Positions 8,127 to 16,518 of a stretch of 36,291 nt of DNA are shown here, piece by piece. The stretch is taken from the NCBI RefSeq assembly GCF_003716325.1, contig NZ_RDSR01000029.1, positions 1 through 36,291 of the forward strand, read 5' to 3'. The translations under genes and the position numbers were made by a program. How positions within the stretch are numbered: position 1 is the first letter of the stretch; the number at the start of each line of letters is the position of its first letter. Source of the DNA: Cryobacterium tepidiphilum. Lineage in GTDB: Bacteria > Actinomycetota > Actinomycetes > Actinomycetales > Microbacteriaceae. A model generated the notes under the pieces. It searched no databases, was not told the origin of the DNA, and saw nothing but the letters and a program-made list of their open reading frames with translations.

Positions 8127-10046
8127 CTAGGCCGGCTGCTCCACAGCCGCCGCTCCCGCCGCGGTCACCGGGCGCATGATCGGTGCGAAGTGAGCGGCGA
8201 GTGCCTCGGTGTCGGTCAACGGAAGGACGGCGGCGACGTACTGGTCGGGACGCACGACGACGACGCAGCCGGTGTTCCGGTCGATTCCGCGCAGGTCGAA
8301 GATGTCCGCCGTGTTATCGGTGGCGTACACCTTTTCATAGTCGATGAGTCCGAACGGGCCGACCCGAGGCAGGAACATCCCGGGCACCCGACCGAGATCG
8401 ACATCGACATGCCGCTGCTGGTAGACGACCTTGACGTCGAAAACGCTGTCCGGGTCGGTGGCAGCGGGCGTGTATGTCAGCACCGGTGAGTCGGGCGAGC
8501 TTGCCAGCCACTGCGCCCAGTCGGCGACGGCGGACGCCTCGCCTGGAGCGGGGGCGTCGGCGAATGCGTACAGGCGCCAGCGCCCGTCCGCCCGGTGATG
8601 GTGCCCCAGGTGGACGGGGTTGCCGTCGGCGACGCGGGCGACCGGTGCGGACTTGAAGCGCTTGCCCACGGGGAACCCGGTGGCCAGGGACTGGTGCGCC
8701 CCGTCGCCGATCAGCATCGACGGCGCGTACTGGGTCATGAACCCGGCGGGGAATTCCTGCGTGCGCACGTAGAATTCGCCGAGTGCGGCGGGATCCTCGA
8801 CATCCTCGGGTCTCGCGGCCATCAGGCTCGACCACTGCTTGTCGAAGTCGATGAGGTTCTGCGCGATCACTTGGCGCTCGGCCGAATAGGTGGCCAGCAG
8901 TGATTCCGGGCTCCTGCCGCTGATGACGTGCGCGAGCTTCCAGCCGAGGTTGAAGCCATCCTGCATGGAGACGTTCATTCCCTGCCCGGCCTTCGCACTG
9001 TGGGTGTGGCACGCGTCACCGGCGATGAACACCCGTGGGGTGCGCTCCTCCCCCTCGGGCACGTCGTCGAACTTGTCGGTGACGCGGTGCCCCACTTCGT
9101 ACACGCTGTACCAGGCGACGTCCTTCACGTCGAGCGTGTACGGGTGGAGGATCTCGTTCGCCTTGGCGACGGCGGCCTCGACCGTCGTCGTTCGCACGGC
9201 GCCGCGGTCGTCGGACCTGACCTCGCCCAGGTCCACGTACATGCGGAAGAGGTAGCCGCCTTCGCGGGGAATGTGCAGGATGCTGCCCTTGTGCGACTGG
9301 ATGGCACACTTCGTGCGTATGTCGGGGAAATCCGTCACGGCGAGGACGTCCATGACCGCCCAGGCGTGGAAGGCCTGGTCGCCGACGAGCGCGCGACCGA
9401 TCGATTCGCGCACGGCGCTCCGCGCCCCGTCACAGCCCACCACGTACTTCGCCCGGACGGTGCGCACCTGTCCGCTATGGGAACCCGCGGAATGGCGCAG
9501 AGTGACCGTGACCGGGAACTCGCCGTCGTCCGCGACGTCGAGGCGCTCGAACTCCAGGCCGTAGTCGGGCGTCATCCGGCTGGGCGAGTTCGCCATGACC
9601 TCGGCGAAATAGTCGAGCACCCGGGCCTGGTTGACGATGAGGTGCGGGAACTCGCTGATCCCCGCCGGGTCGTCCTCCGTGCGCGCCGTGCGGATGATGC
9701 TCGTCGGGTCGGCTGGATCCGGGCTCCAGAAATTCATCTGGGTGATCCGGTAGGCCTCGCTGATGATGCGCTCGGCGAAGCCGAACGCCTGGAAGGTCTC
9801 CACGCTGCGAGCCTGGATGCCATCGGCCTGCCCGATCGCGAGGCGTCCGTCCCGGCGTTCGACGATGCGGGTCGTGATGTCCGGGAATTGCGACAGCTGG
9901 GCCCCCAGGATCATCCCGGCCGGCCCCGTGCCCACGATGAGCACGTCGACCTCCTCCGGAAGCTCGTCGGGGCGGTCCAGGCCGACGCCTGCGGCAGGGC
10001 TCAGGCGCGGGTCGTGCGAGACGTAGCCGTGGTGGTGGAATTGCAT
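8127..10046 (-). CDS. FAD aromatic hydroxylase, 3-hydroxybenzoate 4-monooxygenase (MobA) type
   Basis: A 639-residue flavoprotein hydroxylase, the length I recall for Comamonas MobA, with similarity along the whole chain. FAD motif GTGPAG is at about 39-44, GCDGARS at 204-210, and GDACHTHSAKAGQGMN at 343-358; the C-terminal thioredoxin-like domain ends with DIFDLRGIDR and VVVRPDQY. D75, H135, K246 and Y270 fall where MobA active-site residues lie, as I recall them. MobA makes protocatechuate from 3-hydroxybenzoate. Here the gene is beside a complete homoprotocatechuate pathway, so a hydroxyphenylacetate may be the substrate. It starts 8 bp after the transporter gene, whose stop overlaps its GAGGAG, so they form one operon. 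Confidence 0.9.
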   Translation of the reverse strand: MQFHHHGYVSHDPRLSPAAGVGLDRPDELPEEVDVLIVGTGPAGMILGAQLSQFPDITTRIVERRDGRLAIGQADGIQARSVETFQAFGFAERIISEAYRITQMNFWSPDPADPTSIIRTARTEDDPAGISEFPHLIVNQARVLDYFAEVMANSPSRMTPDYGLEFERLDVADDGEFPVTVTLRHSAGSHSGQVRTVRAKYVVGCDGARSAVRESIGRALVGDQAFHAWAVMDVLAVTDFPDIRTKCAIQSHKGSILHIPREGGYLFRMYVDLGEVRSDDRGAVRTTTVEAAVAKANEILHPYTLDVKDVAWYSVYEVGHRVTDKFDDVPEGEERTPRVFIAGDACHTHSAKAGQGMNVSMQDGFNLGWKLAHVISGRSPESLLATYSAERQVIAQNLIDFDKQWSSLMAARPEDVEDPAALGEFYVRTQEFPAGFMTQYAPSMLIGDGAHQSLATGFPVGKRFKSAPVARVADGNPVHLGHHHRADGRWRLYAFADAPAPGEASAVADWAQWLASSPDSPVLTYTPAATDPDSVFDVKVVYQQRHVDVDLGRVPGMFLPRVGPFGLIDYEKVYATDNTADIFDLRGIDRNTGCVVVVRPDQYVAAVLPLTDTEALAAHFAPIMRPVTAAGAAAVEQPA

Positions 10047-10054
10047 GGGACTCC

Positions 10055-11434
10055 TCAGGCCCGGGAGAGGCCGTAGACCGGGCTCTTGGTCTGCTCCGCC
10101 TCGAAGTCCGGACCCAGGGGAATACCGGAGCGATCCTTCAGCAGCAGCGTCGCGATGAACCCGAGCAGGGTGACGCCCGCGAGGTACCAGGTCACCGACA
10201 CGGTCGTACCCGTGGCCTGGACGAGGGCCGTGGCGATCGTCGGCGCGAAAGCGCCCCCGAGAATCGCCCCGAGGGCATACGAGATGGATACCCCCGAGAA
10301 GCGGATGGACGCCGGGAACAGTTCGGAGTACAGCGCCGCCTGCGGACCATAGGTGAAGCCGAGGCCGAGGGTGAGAAGCGCGAGCCCGAGGAACAGCAAG
10401 CCGATGTTCCCGGTGTTCACGAGCGGGAAGAGGGCGAAGACGCCGACCAACTGCACGACCCAGCCGATGATGTACGTGGATCGACGGCCGATCTTGTCGC
10501 TCACCCAGCCGCCGAGTGCCGTGGAGATGAGCCAGGTGATGGCCGAGCCGGTGACGGCCCAGAGGACCGGCCCCCGGTCGAGCCCCAGTGGACCATCGGG
10601 GTTGGTGGAGTAGTTCTGGATGTAGCCGCCCGTGGTCATGTAGCCGACGGCATTGTTGCCGGCGAAGACGAACGCGGCGATGATCACCAGCAGCGTGTGC
10701 TTGCGGAACAACTGGACGATCGGCATGCGCGTCTTCTCGCGCCGCTCAGCGATCTCCATGAACACCGGGCTCTCCTCGACGCGGCGCCGCACGTAGTAGC
10801 CGACGAGCACCAGGAGGAAGGAGAACAGGAACGGGACGCGCCAGCCCCAGGCGAGGAAGGCCTCGCCGGGCGCGATGATGGTCATGAGGGCGTTCATCCC
10901 CGAGGCCAGGAGCAACCCGATGGGAACGCCGATCTGCGGTGCGGCGCCGAAGAATCCGCGGCGGGGCCGCGGCGCGTGCTCCACCGCCATCAGGACGGCG
11001 CCGCCCCACTCGCCGCCGGCCGAGACACCCTGCAGGATGCGGAGCAGGATCAGCAGCACCGGAGCTGCGACACCGATCGCCTGGTAGGTGGGGAGCACGC
11101 CGACGAGCGTGGTGGCCGCTCCCATCAGGATGAGCGTGACGACGAGCACGAGCCGGCGCCCGTATTTGTCACCGAAGTGGCCGGCGAGGAAGGCACCGAG
11201 CGGACGGAACAGGAAGCTCAGCCCGACCGTCCCGAAGGAGAGCAGCGTGGCGAGGGACGGTCCCGCGGGCTTGAAGAAGAGGTCCCCGAAGACGAGGCCC
11301 GCCGCCATGGCGTAGATGAAGAAGTCGTACCACTCCACGGTGGTGCCGACGATGGTGGCGAAGACGACGCGGCGACGGTCATCCGTGGTGGCTATGGTTC
11401 CCGTCGGGGTCAACCCGTTTGCTACTGCGCTCAT
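10055..11434 (-). CDS. MFS transporter, metabolite:H+ symporter (MHS) family
   Basis: A 459-residue twelve-helix transporter. TVEWYDFFIYAMAAGLVFG in helix 1, the FGDKYGRR loop after helix 2, and GWRVPFLFS in the middle are hallmarks of the MHS family (ProP, KgtP, ShiA, aromatic and organic acid permeases). The ATG at 11434 has AAGGAG eight bases before it; the longer upstream frame has no homology. It is the first gene of the leftward unit with the MobA-type hydroxylase and is divergent from the ring-cleavage operon, with the palindrome at 11508-11523 between. Uptake of a hydroxyphenylacetate or similar aromatic acid is the natural reading of context. Confidence 0.88.
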   Translation of the reverse strand: MSAVANGLTPTGTIATTDDRRRVVFATIVGTTVEWYDFFIYAMAAGLVFGDLFFKPAGPSLATLLSFGTVGLSFLFRPLGAFLAGHFGDKYGRRLVLVVTLILMGAATTLVGVLPTYQAIGVAAPVLLILLRILQGVSAGGEWGGAVLMAVEHAPRPRRGFFGAAPQIGVPIGLLLASGMNALMTIIAPGEAFLAWGWRVPFLFSFLLVLVGYYVRRRVEESPVFMEIAERREKTRMPIVQLFRKHTLLVIIAAFVFAGNNAVGYMTTGGYIQNYSTNPDGPLGLDRGPVLWAVTGSAITWLISTALGGWVSDKIGRRSTYIIGWVVQLVGVFALFPLVNTGNIGLLFLGLALLTLGLGFTYGPQAALYSELFPASIRFSGVSISYALGAILGGAFAPTIATALVQATGTTVSVTWYLAGVTLLGFIATLLLKDRSGIPLGPDFEAEQTKSPVYGLSRA

Positions 11435-11507
11435 GCGCTGGACTCCTTTGTCTGTTGGGTGCCGCCTGGAAAGGTCCCGGGGAACCTTGCCAGACGCAGC
11501 ACCATGA

Positions 11508-11523
11508 TATACGATTTCGGATA
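11508..11523. promoter_or_regulatory. Palindromic operator in the divergent aromatic-catabolic promoter
   Basis: TATACGATTTCGGATA is a dyad of form TATnCGA-tt-TCGnATA, in the 112-bp region between the transporter (leftward) and the FAH-RraA gene (rightward). It is AT-rich against its surroundings and 23 bp from the FAH-RraA start. The GntR/FCD regulator encoded inside the rightward operon is the likely ligand. Confidence 0.55.
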
Positions 11524-11546
11524 CGAAACAACAGGCAAGGGAGCTC

Positions 11547-13043
11547 ATGACGGAACAGCCGACGCACGACCAGGGCGACCCCCGCTTCGCCGGCCTGCCC
11601 ACGCGACCGGGGAAGATCATCGCGGTGCACCTCAGCTATCCGTCCCGGGCGGATCAACGCGGTCGCCGGCCCGCCTCGCCTTCCTATTTCCTCAAGCCGT
11701 CCAGCTCGGTCGCGGCCTCAGAAGGCACCATCGAACGGCCGGCCGGTACCGAACTCCTCGCGTTCGAGGGCGAGATCGCTCTCGTGGTGGGAACGCCGGC
11801 GAGACGCGTGAGCGTGGAGCACGCGTGGGACGTCATCGGCTGGGTGACCGCTGCCAACGACTTCGGGCTCTACGACCTGCGCGCGAACGACCGGGGTTCC
11901 AACGTCCGCTCGAAGGGCCGGGATGGCTTCACGCCGCTCGGCCCGCAGCTGGTCGACGCGCGATCGGTGAACCCCGCGGGTCTTCGCATCCGCACCTGGG
12001 TCAATGGCGACCTCGCCCAGGACGACACGACAGCGGATCTCCTCTTCTCCTTCCCGCAGATCGTCGCCGACCTCGCCCAGCACGTCACGCTGGAGCCCGG
12101 CGACGTCATCCTCACCGGCACGCCGGCCGGCTCATCCGTCGTCGTTCCGGGAGACGTCGTCGAGGTCGAGGTCGACGCGCCGTCCGCATCCGGCTCCCCC
12201 TCCTCGGGACGCCTTCGGACGACCGTCGTGCAGGGTGAGACCGCCTTCGATCCCGCTCTCGGCTCGCTTCCGGGCGCCGATGACGCGCAGCGCGCGGAGG
12301 CCTGGGGTTCCCGCGAGGCGGCCGGCCTCCCCTCGACGAGCTCGACGCGGCTACCCGAAGGGCTGCGCGCCAAGCTCGAGGCGGTACCGGTCGCCGGCCT
12401 CTCCGCCCAGTTGCGCAAGAAGGGGCTGAACAACGTGACGATCGACGGCGTGCGTCCCCTGCACCCCGAGGCGAAACTGGTCGGCGTCGCGAAAACCCTT
12501 CGGTTCGTTCCCTTGCGGGAAGACCTCTTCGAGTCGCACGGAGGCGGATACAACGCGCAAAAGCGCGCATTCGACGCCGTTGGCGCGGGCGAGGTCATCA
12601 TCATCGAGGCGCGCGGGGAGGCCGGCGCGGGGACCCTGGGCGACATCCTCGCCATTCGGGCCCACACCGGCGGCGCCGCAGGCATCGTGACCGATGGAAG
12701 CGTGCGGGACGCCGAAGCCGTGGCGGCGGTCGGAATCCCGGTCTACTCGTCGGGCGCCCACCCCGCCGTCCTCGGGCGCAAGCACGTTCCCTGGGACGTC
12801 GACGTCACGATCGCCTGCGGCGGGACCACCGTGCAACCAGGGGACATCATCGTCGGCGACGCGGACGGCGTCATCGTCATCCCTCCGGCGCTGGCGGAGG
12901 AGGTCGCGGACGCGGCTCTCGCGCAGGAGGATGCCGACGGCTGGATCGCCAAGCAGGTCGCCGCCGGGAATCAGCTCGAAGGCCTCTTCCCGATGAACGC
13001 CGGATGGAAGGCGAGGTACCGGGATTGGCGGGACACGCAGTGA
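11547..13043 (+). CDS. FAH-family isomerase/hydrolase fused to an RraA-like decarboxylase domain
   Basis: A 498-residue two-domain enzyme. Residues about 20-235 form a fumarylacetoacetate hydrolase fold with metal ligands in FEGEIALVVG (E74, E76) and ANDFGLYDLR (D105), then LTGTPAG. This matches the HpaG2-type 2-hydroxyhepta-2,4-diene-1,7-dioate isomerase. Residues about 270-490 form an RraA-like domain (GDILAIRAHTGG, VTDGSVRD, PGDIIVGDADGVIVIP), a fold that includes metal-dependent oxaloacetate decarboxylases and HMG aldolases. In the homoprotocatechuate pathway HpaG normally has two FAH halves, decarboxylase and isomerase; here RraA may be the decarboxylase for 5-oxopent-3-ene-1,2,5-tricarboxylate. 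First gene of the operon; AAGGGAG precedes the ATG. Confidence 0.87.
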   Translation: MTEQPTHDQGDPRFAGLPTRPGKIIAVHLSYPSRADQRGRRPASPSYFLKPSSSVAASEGTIERPAGTELLAFEGEIALVVGTPARRVSVEHAWDVIGWVTAANDFGLYDLRANDRGSNVRSKGRDGFTPLGPQLVDARSVNPAGLRIRTWVNGDLAQDDTTADLLFSFPQIVADLAQHVTLEPGDVILTGTPAGSSVVVPGDVVEVEVDAPSASGSPSSGRLRTTVVQGETAFDPALGSLPGADDAQRAEAWGSREAAGLPSTSSTRLPEGLRAKLEAVPVAGLSAQLRKKGLNNVTIDGVRPLHPEAKLVGVAKTLRFVPLREDLFESHGGGYNAQKRAFDAVGAGEVIIIEARGEAGAGTLGDILAIRAHTGGAAGIVTDGSVRDAEAVAAVGIPVYSSGAHPAVLGRKHVPWDVDVTIACGGTTVQPGDIIVGDADGVIVIPPALAEEVADAALAQEDADGWIAKQVAAGNQLEGLFPMNAGWKARYRDWRDTQ

Positions 13044-13729
13044 GCCAGGCTGACGACAAGACGCTGAGCAAATCCCAGCGCGCCTATCACTACATCAAGG
13101 AACGGATCGCGCGACAGGAGTTCACGCCGGGTTACCGGCTGGTCCTCGGGTCCATCGCCGGGGAACTGGACATGAGCGTCGTTCCTGTGCGCGAGGCCAT
13201 CCGTCAGCTCGAGGCGGAGGGCCTCGTCACCTTCGAGCGCAACGTCGGCGCCCACGTGTCGATGGTCGACGACTCGCAGTACCGGTTCAGCATGCAGGCG
13301 CTGTCTGTCATGGAAGCCGCCGCGATCGCCTTGGCCGCGCGCCACCTCTCGGCCGACGACATCAGCCGGGCGCGAGCCGTGAACGAGCGGATGACGGCCG
13401 GGCTCGTCGATTTCGAACCGCACACCTTCACCGCCCTGAACCGCGAGTTCCACTCGATCCTGTTCGCCCAATGCGCGAACCCGCGGATGCTTGAGCTCGT
13501 GAATGCGGAGTGGGCCCGGCTCGGGCACCTTCGGTACTCGACCTTCACCTTCGTTCCCGGTCGCGCCCAGGAGTCGGTGCAGGAACACGAGAACCTCCTT
13601 CTCCTCATCGAAGCGGAGGCTCCTCTCTACGAGATCGAGAAGGCCGCCCGGCACCACCGCTCGGCCACCCTCGATGCTTTCCTGATCCATGAACACCCCG
13701 ACGAGGCGCTGCGCCTCCTGAGCTTCTGA
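13040..13729 (+). CDS. GntR-family regulator with FCD effector domain
   Basis: A 229-residue FadR/VanR-type GntR regulator. The N-terminal winged helix (SKSQRAYHYIKERI to VPVREAIRQLEAEGLV, about 12-67) is followed by an all-helical FCD domain whose metal/ligand residues include NREFHSIL and QEHENLL plus a late HH pair. The GTG start overlaps the FAH-RraA stop by four bases (GTGA), so it is made with the enzymes it probably controls. Such regulators usually repress their operon until a pathway acid binds. The dyad at 11508-11523 is its most likely site. The inducer would be homoprotocatechuate or an upstream hydroxyphenylacetate, by context only. Confidence 0.88.
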   Translation: MSQADDKTLSKSQRAYHYIKERIARQEFTPGYRLVLGSIAGELDMSVVPVREAIRQLEAEGLVTFERNVGAHVSMVDDSQYRFSMQALSVMEAAAIALAARHLSADDISRARAVNERMTAGLVDFEPHTFTALNREFHSILFAQCANPRMLELVNAEWARLGHLRYSTFTFVPGRAQESVQEHENLLLLIEAEAPLYEIEKAARHHRSATLDAFLIHEHPDEALRLLSF

Positions 13730-13742
13730 ACCGGAGGTTCGA

Positions 13743-15305
13743 ATGAGCCAGACGACAACGCAACCGCGAACGCTGCACGTTCCCGCCGACCTGCCCGATC
13801 GCATCCAGCACTACATCGATGGAGCGTTCGTCGACTCGGTCGACGGCGACACGTTCGACGTGCTCGACCCGGTCTCCAACGAGGTCTACGTGCAGGCGGC
13901 AGCCGGCAAGAAGGCCGACATCGATCGCGCCGTCGTCGCAGCCCGGAACGCGTTCCAACACGGGCCGTGGCCCCGGATGCTGCCGCGCGAGCGTTCCCGC
14001 ATCCTGCACCGCATCGCCGACATCGTGGAGTCACGCGACGCACGCCTGGCCGAACTCGAGAGCTTCGACTCGGGCCTGCCGATCACCCAGGCCCTCGGAC
14101 AGGCGCGGCGGGCGGCCGAGAACTTCCGGTTCTTCGCCGACCTCATCGTCGCCCAGGCGGACGACACCTTCAAGGTGCCCGGACGCCAGATCAACTACGT
14201 CAACCGCAAGCCGATCGGCGTCGCCGGATTGATCACCCCCTGGAACACCCCGTTCATGCTCGAGTCGTGGAAGCTCGGGCCAGCGCTCGCGACCGGCAAC
14301 ACCGTCGTGCTCAAGCCCGCCGAGTTCACTCCGCTGTCCGCATCGCTGTGGGCCGGCATCTTCGAGGAGGCCGGCCTCCCGAAAGGCGTCTTCAACCTCG
14401 TCAACGGCCTCGGCGAGGATGCCGGCGACGCTCTGGTGAAGCATCCGGATGTTCCCCTCATCTCGTTCACGGGCGAGAGCCGCACCGGCCAGATCATCTT
14501 CGGCAACGCTGCGCCGTTCCTGAAGGGCCTGTCGATGGAACTCGGCGGCAAGTCACCGGCGATCGTCTTTGCCGACGCCGACCTTGAGGCCGCCGTCGAC
14601 GCCACTATCTTCGGCGTGTTCTCCCTCAACGGCGAAAGGTGCACGGCGGGCAGCCGCATCCTCGTGCAGCGCGAGATCTACGACGAGTTCGTGGAGCGCT
14701 ACGCGGCGCAGGCGAAGCGGGTCGTCGTGGGTTACCCGCACGACGGCGACACCGAGGTCGGTGCCCTCGTGCACCCGGAGCATTTCGACAAGGTCATGAG
14801 CTACATCGAGATCGGCAAGTCCGAGGCCCGGCTCGTCGCTGGTGGTGGCCGCCCCGATGCCTTCCCCACCGGGAACTTCGTCGAGCCGACCGTCTTCGTG
14901 GATGTGCCGAGCGACGCCCGCATCTTTCAGGAGGAGATCTTCGGACCCGTGGTCGCGATCACGCCGTTCGACACCGAAGAGGAAGCGCTCGTCCTCGCCA
15001 ACGGCGTGCGGTATGGCCTCGCGGCGTACCTCTGGACCAACGACCTCAAGCGCGCCCACAACTTCGCCCAGGCGATCGAGGCGGGCATGGTGTGGCTGAA
15101 CTCCAACAATGTGCGCGATCTGCGCACCCCGTTCGGCGGCGTCAAGGCTTCCGGCCTGGGACACGAGGGCGGATACCGTTCCATCGACTTCTACACCGAC
15201 CAGCAGGCGGTGCACATCACCCTCGGCGCCGTCCACAACCCCTCCTTCGGCAAGTCCGCGCCTCCTCAAGAGGTCGCGGAGGCGGCGGAGGAGGAGGCAT
15301 TCTGA
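13743..15305 (+). CDS. hpaE: 5-carboxymethyl-2-hydroxymuconate semialdehyde dehydrogenase
   Basis: A 520-residue aldehyde dehydrogenase with the nucleophile C300 (NGERCTAGSR), general base E266 (ELGGKSP) and the cofactor-binding PWNTPF segment. It oxidises the semialdehyde released by the HpaD dioxygenase to 5-carboxymethyl-2-hydroxymuconate using NAD+. Specific assignment rests on similarity to HpaE/HpcC and on position between the regulator and the dioxygenase gene in a complete pathway cluster. A strong Shine-Dalgarno, GGAGG, precedes the ATG, 13 bp after the GntR gene. The glutamate-rich tail after about residue 500 is an extension not needed for catalysis. Confidence 0.92.
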   Translation: MSQTTTQPRTLHVPADLPDRIQHYIDGAFVDSVDGDTFDVLDPVSNEVYVQAAAGKKADIDRAVVAARNAFQHGPWPRMLPRERSRILHRIADIVESRDARLAELESFDSGLPITQALGQARRAAENFRFFADLIVAQADDTFKVPGRQINYVNRKPIGVAGLITPWNTPFMLESWKLGPALATGNTVVLKPAEFTPLSASLWAGIFEEAGLPKGVFNLVNGLGEDAGDALVKHPDVPLISFTGESRTGQIIFGNAAPFLKGLSMELGGKSPAIVFADADLEAAVDATIFGVFSLNGERCTAGSRILVQREIYDEFVERYAAQAKRVVVGYPHDGDTEVGALVHPEHFDKVMSYIEIGKSEARLVAGGGRPDAFPTGNFVEPTVFVDVPSDARIFQEEIFGPVVAITPFDTEEEALVLANGVRYGLAAYLWTNDLKRAHNFAQAIEAGMVWLNSNNVRDLRTPFGGVKASGLGHEGGYRSIDFYTDQQAVHITLGAVHNPSFGKSAPPQEVAEAAEEEAF

Positions 15306-15352
15306 CCTGCCCCGACGACACAGACCAGTACCCTCACGCAAGGACGCCTGAC

Positions 15353-16501
15353 ATGACCATCACCCCCGAAGCCCCTGAGCCTGTCGTCACGGCGACCGAC
15401 CCCATCCGCTCGTCGAATGCCATCCCGACCCCCAGCGCACCGCCGCCCGACATCCTGCGCTGCGCCTACATGGAACTCGTCGTCACCGACCTCGAGCTCT
15501 CCCGCAAGTTCTACGTGGATGTGCTCGATCTGGTGGTCACCGAGGAGGACGAGAACACCGTCTACCTGCGCTCGTTCGAGGAGTTCATCCATCACAACCT
15601 CGTGCTGCGCAAGGGACCGGTGGCGGCGGTCGCCGCGTTCTCGTACCGCGTGCGCTCGCCCGAGGACCTCGACAAGGCGGTCGCGTTCTACACCGAGCTC
15701 GGTTGCCGCGTCGAGCGCCGCAAGGAGGGTTTCACCAAGGGCATCGGCGAGGCGGTCCGCGTCGAGGACCCGCTCGGATTCCCGTACGAGTTCTTCTACG
15801 ACGTCGAGCACGTCGAACGCCTCGCCTGGCGCTACGACCTGTACACGCCGGGTGCCCTGGTGCGGCTCGATCACTTCAACCAGGTGACACCGGATGTCCC
15901 CCGCGCAGTGAAGTACATGGAGGATCTCGGGTTCCGTGTCACCGAGGACATCCAGGACGGCGACGGCACCGTGTACGCCGCGTGGATGCGACGGAAGCCC
16001 ACGGTCCACGACACCGCGATGACCGGTGGCGACGGACCACGCATGCACCACGTCGCCTTCGCCACCCACGAGAAGCACAACATCATCGCGATCTGCGACA
16101 AGCTGGGCGCCCTGCGACGCTCAGACGCGATCGAGCGTGGGCCGGGCCGGCACGGCGTGTCCAACGCGTTCTACCTCTACCTTCGCGACCCCGACGGCCA
16201 CCGCGTGGAGATCTACACGCAGGACTACTACACCGGGGACCCCGACAACCCTGTGGTCACGTGGGACGTGCACGACAACCAGCGCCGCGATTGGTGGGGC
16301 AACCCGGTCGTGCCGAGCTGGTACACCGAGGCGTCCCTGGTCCTCGACCTCGACGGCAACCCGCAGCCGCTCGTCTCACGCACGGACTCCTCCGAAATGG
16401 CGGTCACCATCGGCGCCGACGGCTTCTCGTACACGCGCAAAGACGACGAGGACATGCCCGAGTGGAAGAAGGGCGAGTACAAGCTGGGCGCCCAGCTGTA
16501 G
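15353..16501 (+). CDS. hpaD: 3,4-dihydroxyphenylacetate (homoprotocatechuate) 2,3-dioxygenase
   Basis: A 382-residue type I extradiol dioxygenase of the vicinal oxygen chelate superfamily, very close to the Brevibacterium fuscum and Arthrobacter globiformis enzymes. Metal ligands are H174 (RLDHFNQ), H233 (RMHHVAF) and E286 (GHRVEIYT), with the acid/base H219 (TVHDTAM). These keep the same spacing as H155, H214, E267 and H200 of the Brevibacterium enzyme, with 19 extra N-terminal residues. Ring opening of homoprotocatechuate with O2 gives 5-carboxymethyl-2-hydroxymuconate semialdehyde, the HpaE substrate. The ATG has AAGGA eight bases upstream and lies 47 bp after hpaE. The closeness makes this the firmest functional call of the cluster. 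Confidence 0.97.
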   Translation: MTITPEAPEPVVTATDPIRSSNAIPTPSAPPPDILRCAYMELVVTDLELSRKFYVDVLDLVVTEEDENTVYLRSFEEFIHHNLVLRKGPVAAVAAFSYRVRSPEDLDKAVAFYTELGCRVERRKEGFTKGIGEAVRVEDPLGFPYEFFYDVEHVERLAWRYDLYTPGALVRLDHFNQVTPDVPRAVKYMEDLGFRVTEDIQDGDGTVYAAWMRRKPTVHDTAMTGGDGPRMHHVAFATHEKHNIIAICDKLGALRRSDAIERGPGRHGVSNAFYLYLRDPDGHRVEIYTQDYYTGDPDNPVVTWDVHDNQRRDWWGNPVVPSWYTEASLVLDLDGNPQPLVSRTDSSEMAVTIGADGFSYTRKDDEDMPEWKKGEYKLGAQL

Positions 16502-16518
16502 TCTCACCGAGGAGAACA

